A stretch of 64,000 bases of DNA from Takakia lepidozioides (GCA_030704615.1 CM060731.1:15192001-15256000); one strand, 5' to 3'; counted from the first letter of the stretch, positions 12,044 through 24,503 are shown. Notes: generated from the sequence alone by a model not told the origin. A program made the numbers and translations.

Positions 12044-12520
12044 ACCATGCGCCAGCATACCAATATGAAAACCAGTGTACCCAATGACCAATGTACCAAA
12101 GCTCTTTACCAATGTGCCTACCCTACTGTGGACTATCAATATTGAACTCATCTAAAGTGTAAGAGCCAAGGGGGAGCTTGCCTATACCAGCTTGAGCCTT
12201 GGAGCACCGCGCACAACAAAGAGGGGAATTTTTAGGGTTTCAAAGGAAATGAAAGGTAGCTGGACCCCAGAATGGCCCATGCGCATTGGGTGCCTAGGCT
12301 CCAGCTACCTTTCATTTCCTTTGAAACCCTAAAAATGCCCCTCTTTGTTGTGCGCGGTGCTCCAAGGCTCAAGCTCGTATAGGCAAGCTCTCCCTTCGCT
12401 CTCACACTTTAGGTGAGGGCAATATTGATAGTCCACAGTAGTGTAGGCACATTGGTATAGGGCTTTGGTACATTGGTCATTGGGTACACTGGTTTTCATA
12501 TTAGTATGCTGGTGCATGGT
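12044..12520. repeat. Large near-perfect inverted repeat (foldback element)
   Basis: The left arm (about 12044-12264) and the right arm (about 12300-12520) are reverse complements over about 220 bp with roughly a dozen mismatches. They are separated by a 35-bp loop (12265-12299). Transcribed from either strand it would fold into one long hairpin. No coding frame extends through both arms and no clear target duplication flanks it. It may be a foldback MITE or a source of hairpin-derived small RNA. Confidence 0.85.
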
Positions 12521-14308
12521 AAAACCTCTTACATCATTGGTACTCTTGAGTTGTGGTAGGCTGGTAGGCTAGTTATTTCCGCACGCATATATTTGTATTG
12601 ATTTTTGTTCAAATAAATTTTGATCTTGTTACAAACAACATGAGAAGAGGCTTGCAAGTTTTTTGGTGGAATTTTTGGGTCCCACTTTGGTCCCATAATT
12701 TCCCAACAATTAGGCCAAAATCTGAAAAAATCATAAAATTGATTAGGCACTTTCATTTTGAATTAATTATCGCCTGAACGGTTGTCTAGGAATGGTAAGA
12801 GCCACTTCATTTATGGCTAGCAGTCCCAACTAAGAGCCACTTCATTTATGGCTATCGGTCCCTTTCAAGGATGGTTTCTATAAATGTTTCTATATATAAT
12901 TGTAGAGGCCTAGAGAAATTGCCGCCTCACCATAGCATATGTGACAGTACATTAAAATATTGAGCCCAACACATTGGAATGAAGAAATTAGAGTACTAGA
13001 TCCAATGATTTATCAATGTAACTATAATAACTATTATTACAATTTTTTGTCTATAAACGCTGAGCACCACCAAATGAGAGATGACTTAACTCATACATGA
13101 AGCACATTAGAAAGATGATGGCCTAGTTGCAAAGTGGTACACAATGCTTTAAAAAAACCTTGTCAAGTAAAGATGAATTATCATTGTCTTTTGAAATATG
13201 CAAATCTTTTCATTGGGATATTTATGAGAAATTGGACATCGTAGTGATCATGTTTTATCAGAAGGGAGGACACTAGACATAGTATGGGAGTGAATGCGCA
13301 CGTACTATTAGTATGGTCGTCGCTGGAGACGAGACGCCCTTGGTGGGGACCGCAGTCAAATCCCCATCCATACAGCCTCGCCCTCGTGTAGCACAACAAA
13401 CATGCAGGCTTCTCTATACATCACTCTGTCATTTTTCCATGTGTGAAAAGTGCTATCAAGGGAGATATTTCTTCCCATGAACTTTCTTATACATTCAACA
13501 AAGAGGAAAGTAATATGGAAAAGACAAAGAAGTAGAAATCTCCACTCATTTCCAACTCCATAACAACAAGAAACATTAAAAAATATGAACATGACGCACT
13601 AACCATCTATGATTTTTTTACTCTTTCTTTTTTGTTTTGAGGTTGATAGATGGAACATATGATAGAAAAAAGTTGGGGGAGTATTCAATATTGAGATCTT
13701 CGAGAATTGGTGGTTGAAAGCAATTATTAGAATTTAGAGCATGTTGCATTGTCAATGAGGATGTGAAAGTAGTCTAGATCATCATCGTGGTCTCCATATT
13801 GTATCAGATTATATCTAGTTATGGACAAAGTGAAGACATCTATTACATGAGGCATGTGAATTTTATGAAGTTTGATGAGAGAACTAACGTCTTTTTTCAT
13901 TGAAAATCAGCAAACTTGTTTAAATGTTCATTTCCAATATTATAAGCATGATACCGCGATTGTACTGACAAACTTTACACATGAGTTATCTATAATAATA
14001 ATAATAATAATAAATTGTACAAAACAATGCTCTTTTCACTAACCTCTCTATTGTGAGGTATGTCAGTTTACATATTAGAAAAATTCAAGTCTTATGGAGC
14101 TAAGTAGGGTTATGAGCGCCATACCATGAGAAGCTGATTTGTCACCGCATATTTATGGTTCTTGTAGTGTTTGTGCTCTTTAAACTAGTTAAGTAAATAT
14201 CCTCTTCTTTGCACCTCATGGTAAGTGTGCTCCCATTTTGTAAGAAAAGAAGACCAGCCAACATTGGCTCACGCACATCGATAAAGTTCTTGACAACGTT
14301 TTGAGCTT
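12521..14308. other. AT-rich non-coding stretch with small repeats
   Basis: No gene recognised. The 20-base-plus block beginning TAAGAGCCACTTCATTTATG occurs at 12796 and again at 12831. A (TAA)n run lies at about 13991-14014. Confidence 0.55.
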
Positions 14309-14311
14309 CAA

Positions 14312-14603
14312 GGCAACACTACAATCTGGATGCATCAAGATTTGGCAAAGGTACACAGTCCAGAGATCTCATAGACACCTTGCACACCCATGGGATTTGA
14401 GCCATTGCTGATATTGTGATCAACCACCGTAGTGGGAACAAGCAAGATTTTGCTGGCCACTGGAATGTATTTGAGGGCGGTGTCAAGGACAAGAGATTGG
14501 CCTGGGGTCCTTGGGCGGTGGTTGATGATGACACATATGATAGTGGGGGCAAAGGGCACCATGACACTGGAGAGAAATATGGTGCAGCCCTTGACCTGGA
14601 GGG
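14312..14603 (+). pseudogene. Alpha-amylase internal exon fragment
   Basis: This encodes part of the catalytic (beta/alpha)8 barrel of a GH13 alpha-amylase, the starch-cleaving enzyme. Visible features are Y-N-L-D-A-S-R-F-G at 14320-14346, conserved region I as A-I-A-D-I-V-I-N-H-R near 14400-14432, and F-E-G-G followed by W-G-P-W. The fragment ends at D-L-E beside a GTAGCT donor-like site. An in-frame TGA at 14398-14400 replaces one codon just before A-I-A-D. Neither flank carries the neighbouring exons. The preceding part of an alpha-amylase lies 23 kb downstream at 37509-37840, so exons of one gene appear scattered and out of order. Confidence 0.85.
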
Positions 14604-16318
14604 TAGCTACTGCATGAGCACACTAAGCGTGAGCAGATTAGGGAAGCGGAGCCTACATCCGAGGTAATACAGGGCCTATTGCCGTGGACGCAAACTCTTC
14701 TGAATAGAAATTCACGTAGGCGACCAGGGACCAAATATGTCGTGCTCCATGCATGCAATGTGGGATGAATATATGATGAAAAATTGCCGGATGAAAGAAG
14801 TGAAGGGATGAATGGTGGATGAATGAGGGATGAAAAGCCGCCCTGAAGAATGGAGCATGCATGGACTGAAATAAGATTTGATTATGCAAACACGGTAAAC
14901 ACGGCAAATTCTAAACCCGGGGAAACACGGAAAACCCTAACAACAAACACTGATCCCGCAACCCAAATTTCAATACGCCAAGGCAAACCATAAGCCGAAA
15001 ACCCCTGCCCGCAATGATAAAACCCAAACCCCAAACCCCAAACCTCAAACCCCAAAGCATAAATGGAAGCCACAAACCCAGAACGGTAACCCTAATTCGT
15101 GAAAGTCTTCCCTTACAGCAACAATGTAGAAGAGGTGGAAGGGCGAAACAATGAGGACGTTGAAAATGTCTTCAAGAATTTATCATGGACGCCACCTCTG
15201 GTAAGAACAGATACCTTGCGTTTCTCCTCCACCCAGCTAAACCCTCTCTGTTCAGCTCCTCTTTGAAACGCACAGCTAGAACTCGAAGAAGAGGCCGGGG
15301 GAGGATGCTGCAGGCACTTAGGGGAAAAACGGCTTAGGAAAACGACTTAGGGAAACCGTGGCGGGGTGCGAGTGGGGACGTGAAAAAAAAAAACCCACGC
15401 AAGAGCTTTGATCCCACGATGTCGCGGCAAGCAGACATGGCTCTCACCAATACGCTACATACACACATCTGAAATTATCCTGCAAAGCTGGTGCCAGCCT
15501 TTGGGGTTGGACTGATCGATAGTTGCCTCTCGTTCTTCCTGAGCTCGCCTCTTGCCTTGAACTGAGAATTGGGCCCCATTGCAGAGGCTAGAGTATGCAA
15601 GAGAGATACTTCGCAAGCCTCTAAGCAGGATCAAACAATGCGGTAAAGCAGAAGATCAGCGTTTGGGAGCTGGCGACTGAAGTTGGTGGCTGGATTGTAG
15701 GAATGAGCTGCGAGGGGCGGGTGTTGGGTACCGGAGCTAGCTGGGGGGAGTTTTTGGATCGGCGTAAAGAGGTTGACAAAGATATTTGATAGATTCATAA
15801 ATGGTGATGGCCGTCAGCCTGGTTGAGCCGACGTCCCATTGATGATGTATCAATCGTAGGAACGAAACGATTTAGTATTTACCTAGGATGAAGAGATGAT
15901 GAATATGGGGGCCCTCTTTTTTGATGAAGCAAAGAAGGTTATGGATTTTTTCAAGCCTGATGTCCTTCGTTTTGAATCGTCCTTGATGTTGTTGTTGTTT
16001 GCGCCTGAGAGTATTGGCTCGTCATAGATTAGTGTCACACCATAGATCCCTGGCTGCGTGAGAGAGACGAAGAGACCGTTGGGCTGACTCCTCTCACCGC
16101 AAAACACGGAGCTCCCGTCGCGCTCCGCCGCCTTAAATGTCAGGTCTTCATAGAATTTTTTCACATTTTTTAAACTTGATATGTTGTAGTGGTTAAGTTT
16201 AGGGTTGTTTAATGTTAATGTTGATGTTGTAGTTTTCAGTATTAGACATTAGAATAGTGTTAGATTCTTTTAAAACATAAGTACGTTGTAGTGAATTGCA
16301 TTATAGATATGGCCAAGG
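14604..16318. other. Non-coding, with a transposon-end motif and A/C-rich repeats
   Basis: AGGGCCTATTGCCGTGG at 14671-14687 matches motifs at the element ends near 45423 and 52792. Degenerate AAACCCC units fill about 15021-15056; they resemble but do not match the plant telomere repeat. A minus-strand frame at 15883-16164 has no family that I recognise. Confidence 0.5.
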
Positions 16319-17595
16319 ATGCGGACAAAACATCCGGAAAGACAGCTGCAAATAAGAGAAAAAGACCTGAACCCAATCCTTATCGTGAAGAAACGTTTGA
16401 CTACACCCCATCTTAATAATGTCTTATCTTCTTCTACATCCAATCCGATGGTGCTAGGGCCTACTATTGATGCCCCCATCTTCTACGAGGGTCTTCCACC
16501 CCATGTTTTTGTTGAGGCCGCCTATAGTAGTGCTGCCAAAGAGTCGGGAATTGGGCCTACAGCACCCACGTCTCCTCCGACAAACACTTTTGAAGGTGTT
16601 CGGTTAATTGAAGAGGGTCCTAGGAAGGGCCAACATGATATCCCGAATGGTCCTTCTCCAAGCAATGAGGGTAAGAGAGTCATGGCACGTGAATGGACAA
16701 ACCTGACTATGACACAAGAGAGATGGCTTCGGACTTCAATTTATGACGCCGTTGCTCAAGGAGAGGTGGTTTCAAATTTGGTGCAAGACATTGCAAGGGG
16801 CCCCTCTCAATTTGCGACCTCATACACGGCGGTTTGGGTTCACGGTCGTCATTTCCGCATTCGTGCTCTTGACATGAAGTGCAAAACAACCTTTAATTCT
16901 AGCTTGTGTGCCACATATTGGCAAGACTCCGTGTGGGGCAAGGGAGATACACGACCTGCTATGAATAAACTTGAGTACATTGGAGAGCTTGAGAGCATAC
17001 TCCAACTTCAGTATACAAGGTACCGGCCTCTTCTCTTCAAGGGAAGGTGGTTCCAGCCACATCTTGTGAGGCCCTCCGCAACACTAGTGCAAGATGATTG
17101 TGGTTTCACACGCATCAATGCAGATAGGCTCAACCCTACTCATCGTCCCTCCGATGAGTCTTTTTCACGGCCTTCAGACATGGAGCAAGTTTTCTTCTCC
17201 GATGACAAAACAAGACGAGGAATTGGAAGGTGGTTGTGCATGCTCAGCCAAGAGGAAGCCGTATCTACCATGGTCTCGGATCTCCATGGGGTAAGGCAAT
17301 TGCGGTGGACGGAGAGACTGGTCATAATGATGCTGATGATGGAGGTTGGATAGAGGGGGTCAAAGAGGATGATGATGCCCCAGAGAATGCATCCCGGACC
17401 CTATATGATGAAGCTCCAGAAGATACGGCTGTTGGAGAAGGAGACGAAGACACGGCCATTGACAATGAGGTGGAGGATGATTCGGAGATGCCTTTTGAGG
17501 GCCGGACCATTTATGACGATGACTCCGATAACCAAGAAGACTTGCAGCTTGATGAGGATGAAGAAGCTCCGGATGATGATGTTCAAGTTGATTAG
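16319..17595 (+). pseudogene. CACTA (En/Spm) TNP2-type transposase, C-terminal part
   Basis: The frame starting at 16319 runs into a block typical of the DUF4216 region of plant CACTA transposases: E-Y-I-G-E-L-E-S-I near 16975, L-L-F-K-G-R-W-F near 17032, and Q-D-D-C-G-F-T near 17090. After a frameshift near 17210 the family sequence resumes as N-W-K-V-V-V-H-A-Q-P. A strongly acidic tail (repeated D and E) follows to a stop at 17595. The catalytic N-terminal region is missing, so only the 3' end of the gene is present. Downstream sequence to 18288 carries GC-rich repeats of CACTA-end type, so this may be the 3' half of that element. Confidence 0.72.
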
Positions 17596-17881
17596 ACACG
17601 AAATCAAAGCTACATAACAATTCTCGCACCGAACTGTACCGATCCCTTTGATTGATTGTACATGCACATGCATATTGTAGCTTATTTCTACGATTGATCA
17701 AATATGGTTGTGGCTGGTAGTCTTTCAAGAAAGAAGGCAGAGGCATTGAATATGTTGGAGCAACACATATAGATGTGGTATCAAGAGAATTATCAAAATG
17801 AATGTCACAATCTACAAGAACGTCCACAACAACAAGCTAAACCATAAAGAAAAACAAACACCCTACCCCAATACCATATGG

Positions 17882-17911
<30 letters not shown>
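17882..17911 (+). repeat. Poly(A) run, 30 bp
   Basis: An uninterrupted run of about 30 adenines lies 290 bp after the CACTA transposase remnant. It may be a slippage tract or trace of a retro-copied transcript. No target duplication was recognised. Confidence 0.8.
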
Positions 17912-17913
<2 letters not shown>

Positions 17914-17940
17914 ATGAACCCCTAAAGGCCCTAAACCTAA

Positions 17941-18288
17941 ACCTAGAAAGTCTGGCCGTCGCTGCCTGCGACCCCTATGCGTCGCACGTTGCGATGCGTT
18001 TTTAGCATATATGCAGCCGGGGGTCGCAAACAGCGAGGGCACGCCGTCGCAGGATGCGTCATGTTTTTTTTTTTTAAAGAATTGGGCAGCCCCTGTTTGC
18101 GACGCCCGGCCGTCACCAATGCATTTTGCTATTCATGCCACCATGCGACGGCATGGCGTCGCCAACAAGGGCTGCAATGAAAGAAAGGGCAAGAAATGGC
18201 TGTTTTTGTTTGCGTTGGCGACGGCCGACCGTTACCAGAAGAGCTGCCTTCTGCCCTTCGCTGGGGGGCGACGCGGTCCTGATCACTG
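17941..18288. mobile_element. CACTA subterminal region (GC-rich repeats)
   Basis: Repeated GCGACG/CGTCGC units, including the pattern CCGGCCGTC, fill this stretch. The same pattern fills 27036-27244, which begins with a genuine CACTA terminus. Both also contain GCTGCCT(T/C)CTGCCCTTC. The stretch stops abruptly at about 18288 inside gypsy gag sequence, so it is a broken end. Confidence 0.6.
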
Positions 18289-20695
18289 TTTCTTCTTGGC
18301 TGGGGTTGCACTTGATGCACCCTTACTTGCCTAGGTTCTCTTGCAGCTGTCCTTCTGTTGTAGTAACAATTCTCAGTAGAATGGTTATCCATTTTACAGA
18401 TAGTACAGTGTTTCTCCTTCATGTGTCATTCAGTGGTGGTATGGCCTTCATTCTGACACTTTGCACACCAAACACACTTCCTCCAATGTGTTGTAGCCTC
18501 TGTGGCATACTTCTTCAAGATTTCTTCTAATCTTTTCTCATAGTTATCCCTCTTCAACTTATCCTTTCTCTTACTCTTCCTTTTTAGTTCTTGCTCTTCT
18601 TCTCCATCTGACTCATCCTCAGAGTCCTCATCATCCCTTTTCTCTCTCCTGAGCATTCCCAATTGCTCAATTCTGTTTGCAGTTTCAAATGCCTCCTCCA
18701 CTGTATTATGGGGTAACATATCCACTTTCTTCTGCAACTCTGGTCTTAGTCCACTCACAAACCAAGTGTAAACCTGGTGGTGGTACAGCAGCCAGCTTTT
18801 TCATCATCAATTCTATCTTTTCCATATACTCCTCAACAGTTTCATGCTTCTTTTTCTTTAACTGTTGTAAACTTCCATACACTTCATCCTCAGTTTTACT
18901 TGTCCTGAACCTATTTCGGAATGTTGTATTCAAGCCATTCCAGGTTAGGAAATGATTATCAGGAAATCTTGCATACCATTCACTTGCTTTCTTGATAAGT
19001 GAACAAGGAAACAATCTCATCTTGGCATCATCGCCATTCTCATTGTTCACTATACACATGTGCTCAAATTGGCTAATGTGTACATCGGGATCCCCTTTTC
19101 CTGAATATATTGGAAAAGGTGGTTTTGCCCGTGTTGGTTGTAATGCCATCTGTGGCCCTACGCTCTGCCCACTGACAGGTGCTGGCACCCTTGCTGGTGC
19201 TGGTCCTTGAGGACCTGTTGTAGTTGTGGTGGATCTTCCACCAAGTGGTGGCCCCTGAGCACTCCTTGCTACTGGCCCCATGATATTCACAGTATTCCCA
19301 GCTCCAGTTGCACTACTTCCCACACTCCCTGTCCCCCCAGAGCCAGATCCAGGCAGCCCGCCTGATCCCCCTGAGCCGACACCTTCGTTGGCCTGTGATC
19401 CAAGTGCTCCACTTGATCCAGGTCCAACGGGTTGGGATGTCCTGGTTGTAGTCTCAACCTCAGCTGTTGGGTCTACTTCTTCATACTCTTCCTCTTCCAA
19501 TTTCTTCTCTCTATTTTCATCCTCCAAGTTTTGCCCTTGGGTTTCTTCTTCACTCATGTAACTCAACTGCAATGGTGTTGGAGAGTCTGAACTCTCCGTT
19601 GGCTCTGCCACATCCTCTCCTCATTCTTCACCTTCCGCTTCAGAAACTGGAGTTCCTGCTTTTGGTGTTCCATGCCAACTCTTATCAAAGATTTCTGTCA
19701 AATCTTTTATCCAGGGATGTACCTCAGATCTTTCACCTCGTGATTGATCTTCTTCCCGTACCAATTCCCTTAATCTTTCTTGCAAAGAAAAAAAAGGAGT
19801 GGCATCCAACTCTAGTTCTTCCGGTATGGGTGATGTACTCTCTGATCTTAATGGTGTGAGAGGTCCAGATGATTCCCCTATGTCTATTCCTCTCTCCCAA
19901 AGATATGGATAATTAGCTTTCAGATAGCTTTCTCTTTTGCTGAATATCTCTGGCGTCTAGCTTCTCTTTCATCACTCATGTCCCATGTCTTTCATTTCTT
20001 TAATGTGGCAATAACCAAAACTCTCTTCTGTAATATCTCTCGTATATGCCTGGGTTTCTTTCAAGCTTCAATGCACCCTTGGCTATACTAGAAGTCTCCG
20101 TTACCATATAACCATATGGCAAACAAGTCTGGAAAGCTTTTCTTGGTGTGAGTTTGATCCACAAAATATCCTTTGGAATCCAATTCTTTACCAATACAAG
20201 CTCTTCATGCATATGAGTATAAACATTCACCTTTCTTTCCTCCCAGCCTTCAAACTCTACTCGCTTAATGGATAGCAATGCTATCACATAAACCAGTGTT
20301 GGTAACCAACGTGCTCTTCCTCTACAGGCCACCTGATAAATCTTTATCACTCCTTTCTCCAAACCCCACTCAGGGTCAGCATCATGCACTCTCTTAAGAA
20401 TGTTTTCTTTACAACCGTCTGGCAATTCCAAGAACCTCTGAAAGAATCGTTTGGACAATCTTTCCTTCTCAGTTTCACAAGGAATTTGATTCACATCAAA
20501 TTCTTTAATTCTCCATCCACCATGATCCCACCAGATGCCTGTCACATCTGGTTGTTCATGACCCAGTTCCCCAGTATGGTCGCCAAATGTCGCGCGGCTT
20601 TTACTCACCCATCCCTTCGCTATCCGAGGTGGGAACTCCAAGATAGAAGAGTTGGAAATCTCTAAGCACTCAGCCCGCTCAGAACAATCAGTCAT
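18289..20695 (-). pseudogene. Ty3/gypsy family A gag, 5' part of element
   Basis: Reading leftward from 20695 there is a conserved N-terminal gag region (W-W-D-H-G-G-W near 20510, C-R-G-R-A-R-W-L-P near 20315), then a low-complexity Ser/Gly-rich linker near 19300. The retrotransposon gag core (A-S-E-W-Y-A-R-F-P near 18970) follows. Two zinc knuckles close it. The second is intact (C-T-I-C ... H ... C near 18400); the first has lost its last cysteine to TGA at 18426-18428. Other lesions are a stop near 19621 and a frameshift near 18755. The gag packages element RNA in virus-like particles. The sequence breaks at about 18289, and its likely continuation lies in opposite orientation at 27245. 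Confidence 0.82.
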
Positions 20696-21420
20696 GACCT
20701 ACAGCTAGTGTATCATGGGGGTGTTTCCTATTTGTACTCCCTCCCGCATTCATGTTAGCGAGTTACCTTACTATCTGCAATTAAGTATCAGTTTGCTTCA
20801 GAAATCTATCAAGTTCCATCCATTCATTCCACAACTTCACTCAGGTCTCTCGACACAGTGTGAGTATGAAGTATGTATCAGATTAATATCTATCAAGTAT
20901 CAGGCTGAAGCCATGGTGTCTCTATTCTGCTCTACATTACAACTCTACTTCTTGCATTCAGCAAGTATCAACAGATCATTCTCCTCCTACTCCGTGCTCT
21001 CCCTCTTCTGCTCAGAGATGCGCTCTCCGCTTCATTTCCAAGTAGTGATCCCCCCCCCCCCGAAGTCCTTCCAGAAGTGATCCCCCAGAAGTCCCCGTTC
21101 TTGACTTTTTCCCCCTACAAGCTGTTCTAACCGCTTTCCTAACTAACCGTCATCCCTGTAGTACACGTTCCTTTTGCAGATGTCGTTCCTTGCCATTGAT
21201 AACTGTTCCCCAGCTGTGCGAAGCTGTGACTGGCTGTGTAAGGCTGTGGCGGACTGTGACTGGCTGTGTCGGGCTGTGTAGGGCTGTGCAAAGCTGTGGC
21301 GGCTGTGTCGAGCTGTGACGGGCTGTGTCGGGCTGTGATTGGCTGTGACGACAGTGTCGGCTATGATTGGCTATGGCGGCTGCGTCGGACTGTGACGGGC
21401 TGTGTAACCCCCCCCCCCCC
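20696..21420 (-). repeat. Gypsy family A LTR with CACAGCC minisatellite
   Basis: This sequence, together with the adjoining gag start (from about 20576), is repeated in inverted orientation at 29640-30523. It lies on the 5' side of the minus-strand gag, as a 5' LTR should. About 21190-21410 consists of degenerate GGCTGTGAC/CACAGCC units of 7-13 bp. Poly-C runs lie at about 21047-21061 and 21408-21421. I could not fix exact TG...CA borders or the primer site. Confidence 0.7.
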
Positions 21421-21547
21421 CTAAAGTGCGCTGCTGTCACCCCTAAGGCTCCTGTTGGTCTCAGTCTGTGCAAAAATTAAGGGTACCCCACAAATCCCGT
21501 AAAAGTGTCTAAGTCCCAAGCAGCCTTCTAACAGTACACTTCCCTCG

Positions 21548-23353
21548 ATGGTCTCTCTGCCTACCGAGATGGTACAGGCAGTGAGTGGGGGCGAGCCAAT
21601 GAGGATCACGGGGTGTAGACATCCATGGCACACATGGGAGGTGCTCGAGGTTCAGAGGGAGTTGGCAGCCAAGGCGGCTGTGATGGATGAGGTTGGGGAT
21701 TCTTCTCGGGTTGAGGAGGTCCTCAAGGATGAGATGATGGGGCAGGATGAGGCCTTGTCATTGACTGAGCAGGCAGGGAGTACTGCTCATGAGGTTGCGG
21801 CATAGCAACCACGGGACACGTCTTCTACCTGTAAGTCTGTTGGACTTAAGGTTGCAGTTACGGAGGACAATTGGGAGCCTGACATTGGACCCATTGTCAC
21901 TAGAGGAGAGAGACGACGTATACGGCGGTTCCTGGGGCTTACATGAATTGCTTTGCCTCTCGTGCTACGGTGGAGGAGCATGAGAGACATGTTCAGGTTG
22001 TGCATCGACCGGGTTTGGTCAATAGGGATGCGGATGGATTGAGTCGCAATCCATGCACGAGCCAGCAGGATGACACTGGAGCTCGGTGGCATGGTGAGAC
22101 GGACGCGGAGATGGTGCCGGGATGGCATGCATCTGTCTTTTTGTGTATCTTGGCATTGGGAGGTCAGGTTGGACCTACAACAGGGATGACTGTAGACGGA
22201 GTGTCTGAGGACCCTGAGGCTAGTGATGAGCCAGGTGGTACCAGAGATATACATGAGGATTCGGTTGTGTTGGACTACCTCCGCACTAGAGACACGACAG
22301 CTAGTGTGACTGCCAAGGAGAGGGATCGGATCCTACAACGAGCCAAGAGGTTCAAGTGGGAGGGGATACACCTACTTTGAGTGTGGGATGATGGTCGGGT
22401 GAGGATCGTGCCTCACCCAACACAGCGTGCACGGTTAGTGCGACATGCCCATGAGGAGTTGGGGCATTTTGGAGTGCAACGCACTCATAGTTTACTGCAG
22501 GGGCAGTATTGGTGGCGTGGTATGCACACAGAGGTGCAACAGTTCGTGGCTAGGTGCACGGTGTGTGACAGGGTGCGTGCTTCATTCAACGCCCCTACAC
22601 CACAATTGCATCCATTACCCATCATGGGATTGGGCTACAGGTGGAGTCTTGACTTCGCAGGGCCGTTGCCATTGACGATGCGTCACCACAGATATGTGTT
22701 GGTGATGGTGGAGCACTTCTCCAAGTGGATTGAGTTGGTTCCATTGCCTGACAAGGCTAGTGAGGGGGCGGTGTATGCAATCCTGGATCGTGTGCTTAGC
22801 CGATTCGGTGCTCCAGCTGAGGTACTCATGGACCAAGGGAGAGAGTTCTTGGGGGAGTTTCAGGCTTTGTGTGATAAAGCCTTGATAGACCACCGTACCA
22901 CTTCTTGGGATCATCCTGAGGCCGATGGCTTGGCAGAGAGAGTGGTGCAGACGGTGAAGAAGGGTTTGCGCAAGTATGGCTTGCAAAATGGACACCTAGG
23001 AGTTTGGGATCTTCAGGTACCTTGGTTAGCCATGGGCTTCAGGTTCAGCAAGCAAGCATCACTTGCCTCCTTCTCACCATATTTCCTTCTGGAGGGTCGA
23101 GATGGCATGGTATGGAAGGACCATGTGCGCAATCATGCGCCATGTCACCTTCCACATGTGGATGGGAGGATAGATCCCAACCTTGCAGTGGTACCTGCAG
23201 GATTGCGTTGCATGCTATGTGGGCATGCTCGTGGTGCCGCCACTATGCTGGTGTGTGATTGATGCTCAAGAGGTTGGCACATGGGATGCTTGACACCACC
23301 TCTTGAAAAGGGTTCCTGATGGAGATTGGTTATGTCCACACTGCTTGGGATAG
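21548..23353 (+). pseudogene. Ty3/gypsy integrase with C-terminal PHD finger
   Basis: The 3' part of a pol gene. The end of RNase H is marked by V-H-R-P-G ... D-G-L-S-R near 21990-22050. The integrase zinc-binding HHCC motif is H-A-H-E-E-L-G-H ... C-T-V-C at 22445-22570. The catalytic core shows D in S-L-D-F-A-G near 22650, D in M-D-Q-G-R-E-F near 22830, and E in H-P-E-A-D-G-L-A-E near 22920. Then comes a cysteine-rich module: C-x2-C at 23209-23220, C-x2-C around 23255-23265, W-H-x3-C, P-P-L, and finally D-W-L-C-P-H-C ending at 23344. That spacing is a PHD finger. Lesions are TGA at 22378-22380, TGA at 23260-23262 and a frameshift near 23312. Reverse transcriptase is absent upstream. Confidence 0.86.
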
Positions 23354-23596
23354 TGGCAGTGGATATGATTAGCTCACAAGACATAGGAGGCCAAGCTCAT
23401 ATGAGTCAATACCCAAGATCTCATGCTCAAGTTCACAGGTTGCAAGACGGCGACTAACGATGGGGCAACTCTTGTACCTGGCCTCTTGATCTATTGAGTT
23501 TGAGTGTAGTAGGGACAATGGTGGAGGATCTAGTGAGGCTATGGCCACTATTACATCTTGTGGCTACCTGGACTTAGAGGGACCTAAGTGTCAGCT

Positions 23597-23850
23597 AGGG
23601 GGGCGATTGTGATGGACTAGTGGCAGCCTAATGATGGACTAGTGGCTGCACTAGTGGTGGCTAGTGGCAGCCTAGTGGTTGGACTAGTGGCTGCACTAGT
23701 GGCAGCCTAGTGGTGGACTAGTGGCTGCACTAGTGGTGGCTAGTGGCAGCCTAATGGTGGACTAGTGGCTGCACTAATGGTGACTAGTGGTTGTCTAGTG
23801 GCAGCCTAGTGGTGCACTAGTGGTGGACTAGTGATAGACTAGTGTTTGGT
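23597..23850 (+). repeat. Polypurine tract and start of 3' LTR made of ACTAGTGG repeats
   Basis: A purine tract AGGGGGGCGAT at 23597-23607 is followed by TGTGATGGAC at 23608, the layout of a gypsy 3' LTR start downstream of the integrase gene. The next 240 bp is a minisatellite of degenerate ACTAGTGG(C/T)(A/T)GC units. The far LTR border was not identified. Confidence 0.6.
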
Positions 23851-24503
23851 GTGCACATATGTTGTGTGGTTTTGGACATCGATGTAGTTGTGTAGCGATA
23901 TGTATGCGCACGACACAATGCAAAATTTCATAAACAGATATCTAGATGGTTCTTCCCTGCAGCTGTCATCATTGGAAGCAGAGTGTGTCCCTTGTTAATT
24001 CTCATTTAGAAACAGACCACACTTCAGCATTGTTGTGGTGCAACAATACCCTTGATATCTTGTTCATGGTCTGAGTGTAGTCACAGCAAGATATGACATA
24101 ATGTTATCCCCCCCACTACCTTAGCATAATTCAGTAACCCTAACTTCTACATAATAATTTTTCTTCCCTTCATTTGCAGAAAGAAATTAAATTGGACTTA
24201 TGATAGAGGTCAGAATGTATATACCCTCGCTGATGTCGGTAGTGATACCCTAGATGAGTTTGTTTCTAGCAAGTAATGAAATGTAAAATGCAAGTTGGCA
24301 TGGCAATGTAAAACACAAGTTTTTGCTTTGAAATTTATTTTATTTATTCTTATATTAATATAGCATATCAAATATTCATCGTTGTTGCCGAATATAAGAA
24401 AAATAGCCTACTCAAAAATGCTATATATTATAAAATTATATAACTATAGGGTGTAGAAAACCAAAAAATTAGATTAATACCCCCTAGAAAATGTAAGCGC
24501 TTT
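23851..24503. other. No gene recognised; one exon-like piece
   Basis: Sequence at 24183-24276 follows a CTTCATTTGCAG acceptor-like site and stays open to TAA (L-N-W-T-Y-D-R-G-Q), which could be a terminal exon of an unrecognised gene. The remainder is AT-rich. Confidence 0.35.

Noticed and set aside
15021-15056. Telomere-like AAACCCC tract
   Set aside because: Short, degenerate, and the unit does not match the plant telomere repeat; no evidence of a chromosome end or fusion.
15883-16164. 93-codon minus-strand frame
   Set aside because: Composition is protein-like in parts, but no family, splice context or neighbour supports it.
16180-16290. TTGTAGTG at about 16183 and 16283 as CACTA termini
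   Set aside because: Only the last eight bases match; no inner terminal sequence or duplication.
23608-23850. Regularly spaced direct repeats resembling an array
   Set aside because: Units are degenerate ACTAGTGG minisatellite copies without unique spacers, in a plant-type genome; not a CRISPR array.
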